This document shows positions 11,963-23,696 of a DNA stretch of 38,199 nt, one piece after another. Location of the stretch: positions 1-38,199 of the forward strand of contig JAJOHG010000243.1 in the NCBI GenBank assembly GCA_021029095.1. The letters are read 5' to 3'. Position numbers and translations under genes: made by a program. This stretch comes from Phellopilus nigrolimitatus. Taxonomy: Eukaryota > Basidiomycota > Agaricomycetes > Hymenochaetales > Hymenochaetaceae. The notes under the pieces were generated by a model that saw only the letters and a list, made by a program, of their open reading frames with translations, ran no database searches and was not told the origin of the DNA. Positions within the stretch are counted from its first letter, which is position 1, and each line of letters starts with the position of its first letter.

Positions 11963-13514
11963 ATGTCTGGCTCAAACATGTTGACGAAGAAAGTCGTTTT
12001 GGAGGGTGTGTTGTCAGAACGTCGTATTTGTCCAGATGCTAATGTATGAATTTACGTTCCCAGTTGCCATGCTCCTCGCGTCTCAAGTGAGAAGAGTTAC
12101 TCCATATTTTATCCTGAATTTATTTTGACAGTTCATGTTGCAAGGTAGCCGCATATTATACACTCCGAGTGAGTGTTGTGCAGCTCAGACATAGACAATC
12201 ATATTGACGTACGGTGAAGTGGGTGCTGGACTCGATGGGCCCGACCGCGGAACGGAAGTCTGCAAAGGCGAAAAGTGGCGATATCTTGAAGCGTCTCGGG
12301 CACAAGAATCTCCAGTTGAATGAGTATGAAGGTGCGTCATTCATAACTGGCGCGATTGCGGACTGACAGACGCGTTTGCAGAGGCTATAGCAGCGGAAGT
12401 GATACATCCAGACGATATTGACGTCCGATTCACTGGTACGTCTAGCGTTTTTTTCTTCTCAGTTTAGCTCTACATAGATTCCTACAGACATCGGCGGACT
12501 GGACTCCATCGTCTCCTCTTTACGCGAGTCCGTTATTTATCCGCTCGTCTACCCCTCTCTTTTTCGCTCTTCCTCCTCACTCCTCAGCGCGCCGAAGGGC
12601 GTGCTCCTGTATGGTCCACCGGGATGTGGAAAGACAATGCTCGCTCGCGCGCTCGCGAAGGAGAGTGGCGCGACCTTCATCAACATAGCTGTCTCCGCGC
12701 TCACTAACAAATGGTACGGCGAGTCGAATAAGCTCATCGCGGGCCTCTTTGGCCTCGCACGCAAGGTGCAGCCGAGTATCATCTTCATTGACGAGATCGA
12801 TTCGTTCCTTCGCGAACGGAGTAGAGGCGACCATGAGGTGACTGCGATGATGAAGGCGGAATTTATGACGTGCGTATTACTTGTGGTTTTTGCTTCCGTC
12901 ACGGTGCCAATGGGAGGGTTGCAGTCTTTGGGACGGCCTCCTTTCGGGTTCTGACCGTATTCTCGTCCTTGGCGCGACGAATCGTCCGATGGACATCGAC
13001 CAAGCAATTCTTCGCCGGATGCCGAAACGCTATCCTGTCGGATTGCCAGACAAGCAGCAACGTCGCAAGATTCTCGATCTTGTGGGTGCTTCTTTCGTTT
13101 GTGCACAGTTCTAGTCTGATACATACTCTCTTTAGATGCTCAAAGATACAGAGCTTTCTAAAGACTTCTCAATGGATAAGTTAGCGGACCGAACGGAAGG
13201 TCTCTCGGGCTCAGATATCAAAGAGATATGTCGCGACGCAGCTATGATTCCGGTGCGCGAGTTTTTGAAGAAAGCTGGCGGTGACCGCGAGGTCCTTGAA
13301 AGGAGTCACGAGGAGGTGAGTGTTGTATGCGCAATCTCCTGGACCCTCCGTTCATTAATTTGGTAAATTTACTTCGCGTGAGCAGAACTTCACATACAGA
13401 CCTTTGGTATTATCCGATTTCTCTGGGGAAGCCGACGGTTCATCGACACCAATACCTGAACTAAGCGACAAGACGCGAGCGGACGAGTCGCTCGAGCTGC
13501 CGGACCTAGACTGA
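11963..13514 (+). CDS. MSP1: Msp1/ATAD1-type AAA ATPase, outer-membrane protein extractase
   Basis: A membrane-anchored AAA ATPase of the mitochondrial and peroxisomal outer membranes that pulls out mislocalised tail-anchored proteins. The core exons join in phase: 12220-12331, 12382-12435, 12488-12869, 12925-13081, 13136-13315 and 13386-13514, giving 337 aa. Visible motifs are the family linker [14 protein letters not shown], Walker A GPPGCGKT, the pore loop NKWYGES, Walker [15 protein letters not shown], sensor LGATNRP, arginine-finger region LRRMPKRY, and sensor-2/substrate region [15 protein letters not shown]. The N-terminal anchor is less certain. Likely exons are 11963-12005 ([14 protein letters not shown]..), 12064-12086 (..VAMLLASQ) and 12132-12144 (FMLQ). 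They read as a helix, but the last junction is one base out of phase with a canonical AG acceptor. The C-terminus ends in a Ser/Asp/Glu-rich tail. Total length would be about 363 aa, normal for the family. Confidence 0.93.
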
Positions 13515-14372
13515 TACCAGGAGAGAGAAGCGGTTTGTGGCGTACGAGAGAAAGGTAACAGGCTAGGGGCGCCTATTTATTAATCCTGTATCCTTCACGG
13601 CGCCTCCTGTCTTCGCCGCCAGCCGTGCATATGCCGTGATTCTATCGTCTCGCCATGTCTGAGACGAGCGTCGTCTCTTTTTGCCATCACTCCGATCGAG
13701 TAGAACAGTCGCCTGTGCGGGATGCATCGGCGGCGTTCGGGACAGAGTATGCTGGCACGTTTTGTTCGTTATCCTACGTGTATACTCAATCTAGATTATT
13801 AATTCAGCTCATCGCATATACCATGATAGAGACACCTCGCCACTTTGCTTCACTGTCTGGAAAGTTCCAGTGTTCGAGATTTCGGACAGCATCGTACATT
13901 ACTAGTAATGCGGCGCACCGTCTCTTTCCTTGGTTTCCCGCACTCACTTTGTCTGATTCTTCTTTCTTAGTCAGTATGAAACAAACATACATTGGCAGGG
14001 CTTCATGACCAACTACTTGAATCGGCAGTTCCTGTGCGCTTGTTGTGATCTGTGAGAAGCCTGCCAGGTTCCGAGTCCCGCGCCGCTGACGTGTCGGGAT
14101 TTCGGAATGGCGTATCAAAGCACACCGTGGATGACCCAGAAACTATTTACACTGTCATCTTCGGCAGCCTTGAAACGAGCTCATACGCCATTCGTCTAAA
14201 TCTGTCCAGTCAAAGCATCCAGACAGCAGCTTCGGACCGCAGTTTACTAAGTCACAGTTAATAAGTCCTGATGGGGCTTTGTCAGGGTCAGCGATTCAAT
14301 ACAACTATAAAACAGGTATAAACGCCCTTGCCCTTTTTCTTCGCACGTTTGTTCTGAGACTCGTCTGAGAGT
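13515..14372. other. Intergenic region between two plus-strand genes
   Basis: It contains the Msp1 3' UTR and the hydrolase promoter. Open frames of 60-117 codons (for example 13655-14008) show no domain, no credible splice partner and no repeat structure. Confidence 0.45.
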
Positions 14373-15586
14373 ATGCTGTCACCGAACGAGATGCAGACTG
14401 CTCGAATAGACAGTGATGGGACGCAGCTCGCGTACATCGATTCAGGGGCTCCGCAATCCGACACGTACACGACGCTGGTCTGTGTGCATGGGCACACTTT
14501 CCATGCGCGTAAGCTTCAAATTGATATTTGAACTTCTGCTCATCTGACATTTTGATATTCGACAGAGAACTTTTCTCGTCTACTTCCCCTCGCTCACAAG
14601 CACGGCCTTCGCATTATCGCGTTGAATCGGCGAGACTATGTTGGATCGACGCCGTTTTCCAACTCTGATCTCGATGTAATCAACGGGAAAGATGATCGCG
14701 CACATAGGGACTTCCTTCGCAAACGCGGCCTCGAGATAGCTCGCTTTTTGGTCTGGGTCGTCAAGGAGAAAAATATCCCGCATGCCAGTGAAGATGGGAC
14801 GTCGGGAGGACTGGCTTTGCTGGGCTGGTCACAAGGAAATGTTACGACGCTGTCGTTCCTCGCTCACCTGAACTCCTATCCGCACGAAATAGTAGCTATA
14901 CTCGAGCCCTACCTTAGAACATTTTTTCTATATGGTCAGTGAAAATTTTAACTGTACATTCTGGTCTTGCTATTCACCATCGTCTCGTAGATGCCCCGAA
15001 CACATTTTTGGGATACTCGAGTCCTGAAGGTACCTATCGTCCCTCCTTGGATCCAGATATCCCGGAAGACAAGCTCGGCTTGGTTTTCGCAAAATGGGTA
15101 TCATCTTATTACGCTCACCCTGCTTACTCCGATACTTTTCCGGGAGAAAAGTTGCGCCATCGTTCCATAGGCTCCTTGCAGGACCGCATACCCGAGAATC
15201 CGTACCGCACCTCCACGTCAGACACTCTCACTGCTGAGGAGCTCGTCCTAATAACCGACGCGGCGCCAGCCACTCGCTCGGAGCAGCCGCTGTCCTTCAA
15301 CGTACATCCCTCTACCTTTCATGATCAGGCACGACGAGCGCTACTCAGGGATAACAGAGATTTGCTCCCAAGACTAAAGACTCGTTTCGTTTACGGACTA
15401 GCCTCGATGTCGGGTATACAGAGGGCAGCGTGGGAGCTCGAGAAGGACTGCACTAAGTGGAGAACGGAGAGTGGACAAGTTAGACCAATCGAGTTCATAC
15501 CTATTAAAGGTGCAAATCACTTTGTGAGCACTGAATTGGCCCCGATGTGGTACCTAACTGACAAATTTACAGATGCATTGGGATGA
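14373..15586 (+). CDS. Alpha/beta-hydrolase fold protein
   Basis: Three exons, 14373-14508, 14566-14934 and 14991-15586, with 57- and 56-bp introns give 366 aa. Catalytic features appear in family order: the oxyanion-loop HG at about residues 39-40 (LVCVHGHTFH), the nucleophile elbow GWSQG with Ser134 (LALLGWSQGNVTT), and a C-terminal histidine in KGANHFV, about residue 345. The segment between the elbow and the histidine (residues about 165-300) is long, Ser/Pro/Asp-rich and probably forms the lid; the acidic triad member is not obvious. There is no signal peptide, so the enzyme is probably intracellular. The substrate cannot be read from the sequence; esterase, lipase-like or epoxide-hydrolase-like activities are all possible. 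The gene converges on the Aurora kinase gene. Confidence 0.85.
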
Positions 15587-16771
15587 TGCTGATTCTTTTT
15601 TGAGGGTCTTAAAAGATGCAATTAGGTCTTGATATCAAATCTCTTGAGTAAGAGTCCATGCAATCAATTTATAGTATGGGCTCAATTATGTCTACTATTA
15701 TCGATTCATTTTGTGATATATTTCTCCTGATTATTGTGAAGGCAGCACCTCAAAGACCTCAAGAGATGACAGTGACAGTATACACTTCATCCCCAGTCGA
15801 AGGGCGCCACATCCCGAATAGGACGGGTCAACGCCGAATATGGTCTAGTAGTCGATCACGTTTGAATCGAGCTCTCTCTCCTACCGCCGCCTCCTCTGCG
15901 GAGTAAACTCCCACTTCAACATGAGGACTCTTTTTCTGCTTCACATTACTCCAGGTAAGCGGCTCTCCTCAACCCGTCGCAGCTTCCACCGACGTCTCGT
16001 CGAGCAGAGCGCGTGCCACTTAACTTTTGCTACTCGACCCGGCACACTTCACCATGCTTACCGCAGTGCAACGTGTTATGAATCGATGAATATCCTCCAC
16101 TTGGTACCCTGTTCCCTAATCACAGGCTAGTCGATAATGCTTAGGGTTTGACGTTTGACGACGGTGTTTCCCACCTCCGCTTGAAACTATCACTTGTCGG
16201 GCGCTAGCTCATCGCTGTATGAGCGCGATGGTGGTCTTTGGAGAATTTCGCGGGCTCGATTATAATATCCATGACGTTGTGGCATTTGAATTGAGCAGCT
16301 CTTATTGTTAACCGTGGCAGCATCTGTGTCGGGAATCTAAACCAGAGTAACTACCTGATTTTTCATTGTCAAACTAACTTTCACAGCATGCAAGAAAAGG
16401 CGTAGTCTAGCAGACCCTCCTATACTGCTAATCTCAATCATGCACATCACCTCGTGCTGAATTTTTTTTTTTTTTTTGTATGTCATGCATACATACATAT
16501 ACGCCCAAATGCTTAGAAGTACATTGTACATAGTCAATATAATAAACAGGTGACTGAGGTCCGAGAGCGATCTAGAAAGCAAGAGAGCTCGAAAAACAGA
16601 AGGGAAGGTAAGCATAAGTTCATGAATTGTGATGTATCCGATCCTCTCCCGCCGCACTACTTGTACCACACCGCATGCTGTAGCTAGATCATCAACTTTA
16701 AGATGAGCATCCACTATTTTAAGAGCCATTCGCCCTCAACGAAATCGAAGGCAAGGCATGCGTGAGGCGCC
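15587..16771. other. Intergenic region between convergent genes, with a T17 tract
   Basis: This should hold the 3' UTRs of the hydrolase (plus) and Aurora kinase (minus). A run of 17 T lies near 16462-16478, followed by a CATACATACATATA microsatellite-like stretch. A plus-strand ATG at about 15921 begins a short hydrophobic peptide (MRTLFLLHITPG) next to a GTAAGC, but I could not build a gene from it. Confidence 0.4.
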
Positions 16772-18398
16772 CTATTGGTTTGCGGAGGAGCTAGCTTTCC
16801 GCTTGCGGTACATAGTGATCCACGGGTGTTGCAGCACATCAGAGAGAGGGAGACGCTTCTGGGGCTCAAATTGGAGCAGCTGTGCAAAAACAAAAACAGG
16901 AAGTCAGGGACCGGAAGATCCGTCGACTTCTAAGCGAAGCAGAACTGACCCGTTGTATCAAGTCCTTAGCGGCCACGGACACCTTCGGAGGGATCTTCAG
17001 GTCCACCTTCGCGATGCGCTTGTATGTCGCTATCATTTCGTACGCAGCGTCTCAGCCATTCTGCTCAGCATTTGAGAGACATTAAACCAAGCGCACCATT
17101 ATACCCGGAGAGGTCCTCGAACGGCGGTGCGCCGACGAGGAACTCGTACGTCAGCACACCAAGCGCCCAATAATCGACCTTTTCGTTGTGCTCCTTCCCA
17201 AGGACCATTTCTGGCGGAAGGTAGTCGAGCGTTCCGCAGAGTGTCTTACGGCTGGATTCAATTTGTTAGTTGAAAGACGACGTAATTTATACCGAGCACG
17301 TCAGGCACGTACCGGTTACCAGGCGCATGCACACTCCATCCGAAGTCGCCGATCTTGAGCTCTCCGTTGATGCCCAGGAGCAAGTTCTCCGGCTTGATGT
17401 CGCGGTGGATAACATGCTTCGAGTGCAGGTAGAACAGCGCGTCCGCCATCTGGTCGATGTAACGCGAGCTGCGTTTCTCGGAGAACGAGCCGGCCTTGTT
17501 TAGCTGCTTGTACAGCTCGCCCTTACCCGCGAACTCGAGCATGAGGAAGATGCGCTTCTCGTCGTGGAAGTAACCGTACAGGCGCAGGATGTGCGGGTGG
17601 CGCAGGTTCTGTTGGATCTCGATCTCGCGCCGAATCTGCTTCTCGACCTTCGATTCGACGATCTCGGACTTGTACAGGCACTTGAGCGCGAGGATGTATA
17701 GCGGCTCGCGCTTCGTGCGCACCATGTACACGCGCCCGAATTTACCTTTGCCGAGGCCCCGCCCGATGTCGAACGAGTTCAGGTCCCAGTCTCGGGTGGG
17801 GAGCGTTCTAATCAAAAAGGTCAATATTTCGTTGAGAACGGACGGGAAATAGGACGCACGTCGATAAGCTCGAGTCCAGCGCGAGCAGCTCCGCCGCCTC
17901 CCCGAACACCGCCGAGCCGCGCTTCTCGTTCTCGATCTCGAAGCCGCCGTCGTACTGCCCGATGTCCATCGTCGGCGGCGGGCGCGCGGGCGGCGAGGGC
18001 GCCCGCGCAGAGTGCGTCGTCGCAGTTGAGGCCGTGCGCAAGCGCTGCGTAGCCGTGGACGCCGTCGTCGCTGTGGAGTTCGTGCGCGTATGCTGCGATT
18101 TAGTGGTTGAGGCTGAAGTCGTCCGCGTGCGCGCCGGAGCGGCACCAGCCCCGGCAGCGGTGCCAATAGATGTTCCTGCAGCGAGTTTCACTGCGGCCGA
18201 CATGCCCGCAACGCCCGAGGCACCTGCGGCGTTCGCGTCCTTGCCTGGCGCGTACTTGGACGCGAGCTTCGAGTTGCTCGGCGTTTTCTTGTGCAGCGTC
18301 GGCTGGCGCGGCGGCTGCGGCGCCTTGTCCTTCCCCGCGAGGTCGAGGTTGGAGAGCTGCCGCGTGAGGCTCGACATTGTCGCTGTCTTTGTCGTCAT
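16772..18398 (-). CDS. IPL1: Aurora kinase (Ipl1/Ark1), Ser/Thr mitotic kinase
   Basis: Five exons join in phase: 18398-17860, 17807-17313, 17251-17097, 17029-16950 and 16879-16772, giving 458 aa. The catalytic subunit of the chromosomal passenger complex, it corrects kinetochore attachments and drives cytokinesis. Residues 1-175 are low-complexity Ala/Thr/Ser/Arg. The kinase domain begins at [14 protein letters not shown]. Visible are the glycine loop GKGKFGRVY (199-207), the ATP-anchoring Lys222 (LALKCL), HRDIKPEN with Asp316, DFGWS (334-338, the Aurora/AGC-like version) and an activation loop [16 protein letters not shown] with the activating Thr348. The C-lobe has [18 protein letters not shown] and [18 protein letters not shown], which is close to fission-yeast Ark1. 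The protein ends just after the kinase fold, as in other Auroras. An alternative start is the in-frame ATG at 18377 ([13 protein letters not shown]), which has a strong fungal context (GACAATGTC). Confidence 0.95.
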
Positions 18399-18791
18399 CT
18401 TTACCGTCGCTGTCGTCGTCGGCGATGAAGGAAGAAGACGTGGAGGACGAGAAGAGGCTGTCAAGAGCTTCAAGTTCAACGCGACTCGACTCGGTTCGTT
18501 TTCAAACGTCACGCTTCCATCACGTGGCCGTGTGCACGCCTCTTCGCATTTTTGTGGCTCACGGCTCGAAGGCCGCAAAGAAAATCCAGATAAGTGCTGA
18601 TAGTGTATGTGTGTTTAATGTACATGATGCTAAATATGAACAATGCCGGTGTTGTCTACTCTACTACTGAAAGACGGTGAAAGAGGGCGAAAGCATGATG
18701 TCGAGTAAAGAAAATAATATCTCCAAAGAAAGGGGAAGAAAGAAAAGGAGCTATTAACAAATCGAAAGTGAAAGAAAAACGCATCGCACGC
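18399..18791. other. Intergenic region between Aurora and Slp1 genes
   Basis: It holds the Aurora leader/promoter and the 3' UTR of the Slp1-like gene. A-rich sequence at about 18660-18780 suits the 3' UTR. No gene seen. Confidence 0.5.
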
Positions 18792-21771
18792 TCACGGACT
18801 CCGGTCGCTCACCTCCGAGCCTTCGACGTCCGTGTCCACCCAGCTCTCCGACTCCGTGTCGATCTCAACGACCTTTGGCCCCGACCTCGCCGCGTCGTTC
18901 GGCTGCCATGGCGAGCCCAGCGCGAGGCCCTCCAGCGTCGTCGTGCCGTCCTGCTCGCGTGCGCGATTCTGTAGCGCCGAGACTGAAAGCGGCGCACGCC
19001 CACCGTCATGCTCCCGCAGCCGCCCTTGCTCCGCCGTGTCCGGCGGCGTGCTCGGCCAGAACACGTGCCGCCCCTCCTCCTGTCGCGCATTCTCAGGTTC
19101 CTCCTGGTTCCGCTCTTGCTCTACAGGCACGCCCGATGGCCGTTCCTGCTCCCGCTCCGGGGCACCAGCGCCCGGCCTCGGGTGCTTGCGGATCTCGTGC
19201 AGGTGCGCGCTCTTTGCCCACTTCTTCGGCGGGAGCGGGGAGAGGAGGCCCGTGGAGACGGAGTGCGCCATCGCCGCCGCCGCGGGCGAACTGTGTGAGT
19301 TCGCACGGCGCAGGCGAGGGCGCGCGGAGCCGCCGCCGGCGGACGAGCCGGGAACGGCGTACGCAGCGATGAGCCCGGGCGCGCGGGGGACGTGGCTGTA
19401 GATGGAGAGGGCGGCGGAACTGGGCGTCCCGGGCCGGTGTGCGACGAATTGGCGCGCGTGCGGTGTGCGGACAGTTGCTGGCGTGCGTGGCTTTGCGGGA
19501 GATGAGAGAGCCAATGTGCTGCCAGTGCGTTTGGGAGTCCGCTCTCCATCTTCCCGAGATCGTTCTGTTGGAAACTTGACTTTTTCTGCGCGAGTTATAA
19601 GTTTTAAAAAAACAAAGGCGATTAGAGAAAGGCACTCACCAGATTGGTTCACAGAAACAGGGCCTTGGAAGTAAACAGGCCTCGGCGTCGGGCTCCGGTT
19701 TCTCAACTTCGACGCCCACTCCCCGCTGCTGAAGCTGCTCAAATGGCGCCGTCCCCACTCCTTCAGCGAATCACGCCGCCCGTTCGAAGACATTGGGCCG
19801 ATGATTGGCTCGCCACGCGAGCCGCGCGTAAGCGCCATGAAGACTAGCACGGTAAGCAGGAGGCAAAGCTGGGCGATGCCCAGACGCTTTTCGAGGACGA
19901 CCTCGTCCGACAAGATATTCACGCGCATGAGCAGCTCGCCATGCTCGCGTTCCAGTCGCTTGCGCTGTCTATCCCATTCCTGCACAGTTTTCTGCAAGAA
20001 CTGGGAGTGTGCCTTGCCCTAACGTGACACTTTGAGTAGCTGGCTCGTAGAACTTGAAAAAAAAAAAAAAGACTTACAATCCCCTCCAGCCTGCCCACAT
20101 CTTCTTCTAGCCTCCTCAGCGCGTCTCGCATGCTCCGAGCCTGTTCCTCTACATACCGCAAGTGCAACGTCGAGTTGCCCTCGAGGAGGCTCAGGCGCGT
20201 CATGATCGTCCGATAGATCGACTCGCCCGCAGACGTCACAGCAGGGGCAGCACGCGTTTCGTGTGGAATAATTGTAGAGATGGAAGAGCTCGCGAGTTGA
20301 GATGATGCAGAGCCGAGTTTTGAGCTTGAAGCGTGCGAGCTAGAGGCAGAGGAGTTAGAGCTCTGAGTGATAGCGGGTACAGAATCGGGCTGGGAGGGTG
20401 AACCGGTTGCAGCTGATTCAGGGGGTAGATGAGTCGATGATGGCGACGAGTCTGAAGAGTTAGAAAGGACGGGGCTGCCACTTTCTGCAGCAGAAGAAGT
20501 CGATGATGTATCGCTGTGCGAGTCCTCTTCACGAGAGGACTGCTCGGGTTTGAGCGTGGATGTAGATACATCGCTAGCCATGCTATTTGGCACCGTCGTT
20601 GCTGAATGCATTGTGACGCTCGTAGGAGCCTCGTCGTTTGTGACGGGATGCTCTGCCTTCGTAGGTGATACGGACGCAGGGGCGGTCTCCGGAGATGCAT
20701 TTTCCGCTGAGGCGTCAGCCGGCGTGGGACTGTCGTCCACTGTCTCCCTGACCACCTGCTCAGGATCCTGTGCAGCAGGTGCAGGGGATGCTATCGAGCG
20801 GGCTACAGCAATTTCGGCATCGCCCTTCTTCGCCTGCGACTCGGCCTCCCATTCATCCCATTTCCATTGCTCGAGGTGCGTGAGGCCGTAGACGCGGAGA
20901 AGGGACACGGGGCAGTAGTACTCGTTCCCGAAATGCGAGTGGAAGTCGATGCGTATGAAGCGGTAGAAGTCGCGTAGCGAGGTGGGTGGGTGGAACGACT
21001 GCACGGGAGGGTCAGAATCACATTATAAAGCGCCTACAACAGACCTACCTGAATCCCGCGGACATTCTTCGCGCGGTACGTCCCCGCGGGCGTCCACGCG
21101 GCGGGGTCCGTCTCGTACGTGCGCGCGACGGACACGCTGAAGTCGCGGAACACACCGCTGAAGAACTCGAAGTTCGCAAGCTGCACGGTGTCGATGCGCA
21201 CGTCCTCGCACAGCTCGACGACGACGAAGCGCGGCTCGCCCGCGCCCGCGCCCGCGGCGCACGGGCTGAGCATGTAGCGGTCCTTCTTTTCCGACAGGAT
21301 TGCGGCGGGTGCGCGCGCGCTGCGGTGCGCGTGGTGCACGCGCGCGGAGCAGTCGAGGCTCGCGTAGTTGAAGCGGTCCGTGAGCGGCACACGGAAGTGT
21401 GGCGGCGCCTCAGACGGCGGCGGCGGGTCGGGCGGCGCCTCTGCGGGGTCCGGCTGCTGTTGCTGCTGCTCCTGTGCGGCGGGCGCGGGCTGTTGCTTCG
21501 CCTTCGTGGCGGCAGCGGCGTCCTTGAGCTTCGCGCCCTCCGCCTGCTGCTGCTGCAGCTGCTTCGCCTTCCAGTCCTCGAACGAGAGGATCTCGCCCGC
21601 GGGCTCGCTGGGCGGCAGCGGCGTCAGGCAGCATATTGGCGGCTCTGGTGGGCGCTGTGCGAGTTTGGAGATGTCGTGGAAGGGGTCGTGCGGGGTGACG
21701 GGCTCGGCGAGCGCAAAGGCAGACAGGAGGAGCGCGAGGAGGCCGGCGGGCAGGAGGTACAGCCTGTGCAT
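18792..21771 (-). CDS. SLP1: Slp1/SUCO-type SUN-domain ER membrane protein
   Basis: Four exons, 21771-21049, 20998-20078, 20000-19640 and 19585-18792, give 932 aa. The start codon opens a clear signal peptide (MHRLYLLPAGLLALLLSAFA). The Slp1/SUCO signature EILSFEDWKAKQL is at about 60-72, followed by Gln/Ala/Pro-rich sequence. The SUN domain spans about 133-290: FNYASLDCSARV, FVVVELCEDVRIDTVQLANFE, FFSGVFRDFSVSV, NEYYCPVSLLRVYG. A long Ser/Thr/Pro-rich stretch (about 310-480) leads into a coiled coil (about 515-585). One membrane helix follows at about 589-605 (GIAQLCLLLTVLVFMAL), with a basic Ser/Pro-rich tail of about 325 residues. In yeast Slp1 pairs with Emp65 and protects soluble proteins in the ER lumen from degradation; the SUN domain would be lumenal here. 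Introns are 50, 77 and 54 bp. Confidence 0.93.
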
Positions 21772-22112
21772 GGCGCGCAGACGAGCGTGTCGTCCGCGGG
21801 CTGTCGTCGGCGTTGTCGTTGCCGGTGGCGGCGGCGTCGTCGTCGTCGTTAAAGGTCAGGGTCGTGCCACGTCGGCTTGTGGAGGTCGCTGTCGGCGACG
21901 AGGTCATGAAAGTTACAGATGCCTTAGAATGCTCAGAATGGCATGTGATCGTCGCCTATGTTTAGCTCAGAGGCGGCTAATTATGTAATCGCATCCCGCA
22001 AGTTCAATCTTATCCAGAATATATTTTCTAGCTACCCAATCTTCAGAATACATTTTCATTTTTACATCTCACACACAAGAACACTATACATTTACATTCT
22101 ACGTCTCCGGGT
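21772..22112. other. Intergenic: Slp1 promoter and 3' UTR of the FMN oxidase gene
   Basis: GC-rich at 21772-21910 (leader/promoter of Slp1), then AT-rich at 21950-22110 (3' UTR of the oxidase). No gene seen. Confidence 0.5.
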
Positions 22113-23696
22113 TTACAACCTCGCCGTAGGCACCTTGACCAACGCGCTCCTCTTCCCCTGCACGCCCTTGATATCGCTGTACCCGCTCAGGCCGAGGGTG
22201 ATTTCGAGGTCCGCGAGGATCGAGCGGACTTGCTCCGCAACGCCCTTCTCGCCCGCAAGGCAGAGGCCGTACATGAACGGGCGACCCACTGCCAATTTCA
22301 CAGTTTAGTTAGCTTCCCGCTTTCCATGATAAAATAGCAGAGGGGGCGGAGAAGACTCACGCAGAATGCCCTGCGCGCCGAGCGCGAGAGCCTTGATGAT
22401 GTCGCTCCCCGTGCGGATTCCCGAATCGAAGAGCACGGTGAACGTCCCCGCCGCCTGCGCAGCGCGCACCTTCTCCGACAGGCAAATCGCGTCGAGCGCG
22501 TCGAGCGACGCGGTCGCGCCGTCGATCTGCCGACCACCTTTGATCATTTATCCCCGTCAGCGGCCGAATAGATGGATTGGAACGTGACGCGACTCACCGT
22601 GGTTGGAGACAATGATCCCGTCAACCCAGTCGACGGCGGTCTCGGCGTCCTCGACACTCTGGATGCCCTTCAGAACGATCGGGCCCTCCCAGTTCTCCTT
22701 CAGGAACGCGAGTTCCTCCCACGTCTTATACACGCCAGAGTTCGTCTCCGACAGCCACGCCGTGCCGAGCGTCTTCCGCGTCTGCACCTCCACATCTCCC
22801 TGCGCGGTGCGCGCCTCCAGCGCCGCGGGGTCGTATGGGAACTCGACGTGCTTGTCCGCGGGCCAGACCGCCTGCCCCATCCGGCGCATAAACACGGGGT
22901 CCGAGAGGCCGACCGCCGCGCCCGTGCCGTGCAGGAACGGGAGGTACGTGCGGTCGAGGTCGTGTGGACGCCAGCCGAGCGTCGGCGTGTCGAGTGTCAC
23001 GACGAGCGCCGTGAAGCCCTCCTTCTTCGCGCGTGCGAGCACAGAAAGGGTGATCTCGGGGGTCTTGGGCCAGTAAAGCTGATACCACCGCGGCGAGCCC
23101 GGCCCGCTGGCGGCGGCGACGGCCTCGATGGAGCGCGTGGACGCGGTGCTCATGATCATGGGCACGCCGAGCGACGCGGCCGCGCGGGCGGTGGCGAGTT
23201 CGGCCTCGGGGTGAACGATGCCCTGCACGCCGATCGGTGCGATGAATAGCGGGGAGTTGAGCTTCGCCCCGAATATCGTGGTCTGCGCAGATCGTCAGTC
23301 ATGTTACACCACAGCAAGGGGGACGCGCTACGCACGCCGATGTCGCGAGAGGTCGCGTCGCGCAGCATGTGCGGGACGATGCGCCATGTGTCGAACGCCT
23401 CGCGGTTGAAGCGCTCGGTCGAACACGTGCCGGCGCTCCCAAAGACGTAGAGGTATGCGTCTTGAAAATATTTTTAACAGACGGACATACAAAAGATGGG
23501 AACACGCACCCATGTGATCCTTCAACTTCTCCCTCGCGAGCTCCTCGATGCGCTTGACTTCGACGGTCGACAGCGCGGGCGGGCGCCGCTCCTTGTAGAT
23601 GCTGAGCATAAAGGCGGACCAGTGGTTCGAGCCCTGGCTGACGATCGAGGTGGCCTCGGCATCGGATGACTTGTTGTTTGCGTCGTTTGCAGTCAT
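22113..23696 (-). CDS. FMN-dependent 2-hydroxy-acid oxidase, lactate 2-monooxygenase-like
   Basis: Five exons, 23696-23510, 23460-23336, 23282-22598, 22537-22361 and 22288-22113, with 49-72-bp introns, give 449 aa. It is a TIM-barrel flavoenzyme that oxidises L-2-hydroxy acids. Family landmarks are GSAGTCSTERFNREAFDTW; the FMN-contacting IAPIGVQGIVHPEAE and MIMSTAST; the substrate-side WYQLYWP; TLDTPTLGWRPHDL, typical of lactate 2-monooxygenases; IVLKGIQ with the flavin lysine; the catalytic SNHGGRQ with His332 and Arg335; and the phosphate-binding [26 protein letters not shown]. There is no cytochrome b5 domain or mitochondrial leader, so it is not a Cyb2-type lactate:cytochrome c reductase. 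Oxygen as acceptor is inferred. L-lactate is the favoured substrate, but a general 2-hydroxy-acid oxidase is possible. A cytosolic location is inferred; the C-terminus VKVPTARL ends in ARL, a weak match to a peroxisomal PTS1. Confidence 0.93.

Noticed and set aside
16455..16500. T17 tract with CATACATA repeats as a transposon poly(A) tail
   Set aside because: No target-site duplication or retroelement coding sequence is adjacent. A simple low-complexity tract is sufficient.
17962..18600. Plus-strand open frame (212 codons) opposite the Aurora N-terminus
   Set aside because: It mirrors the Ala/Thr/Arg low-complexity region of the kinase and has no domain. The minus strand has the conserved gene.
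18832..19401. Several plus-strand open frames opposite the Slp1 C-terminus
   Set aside because: They are Arg/Pro/Ala-rich shadows in multiple frames over a GC-rich disordered coding region.
20986..21852. Long plus-strand open frame (288 codons) opposite Slp1
   Set aside because: It is antisense to the signal peptide and SUN domain of Slp1. Its Arg/Leu/Gly-rich composition is the usual shadow of GC-rich codon use.
22113..23696. Cytochrome b2-type L-lactate dehydrogenase (Cyb2)
   Set aside because: There is no N-terminal cytochrome b5 domain and no mitochondrial leader. The TLDTPTLGWRPHDL region fits lactate 2-monooxygenase-like enzymes better.
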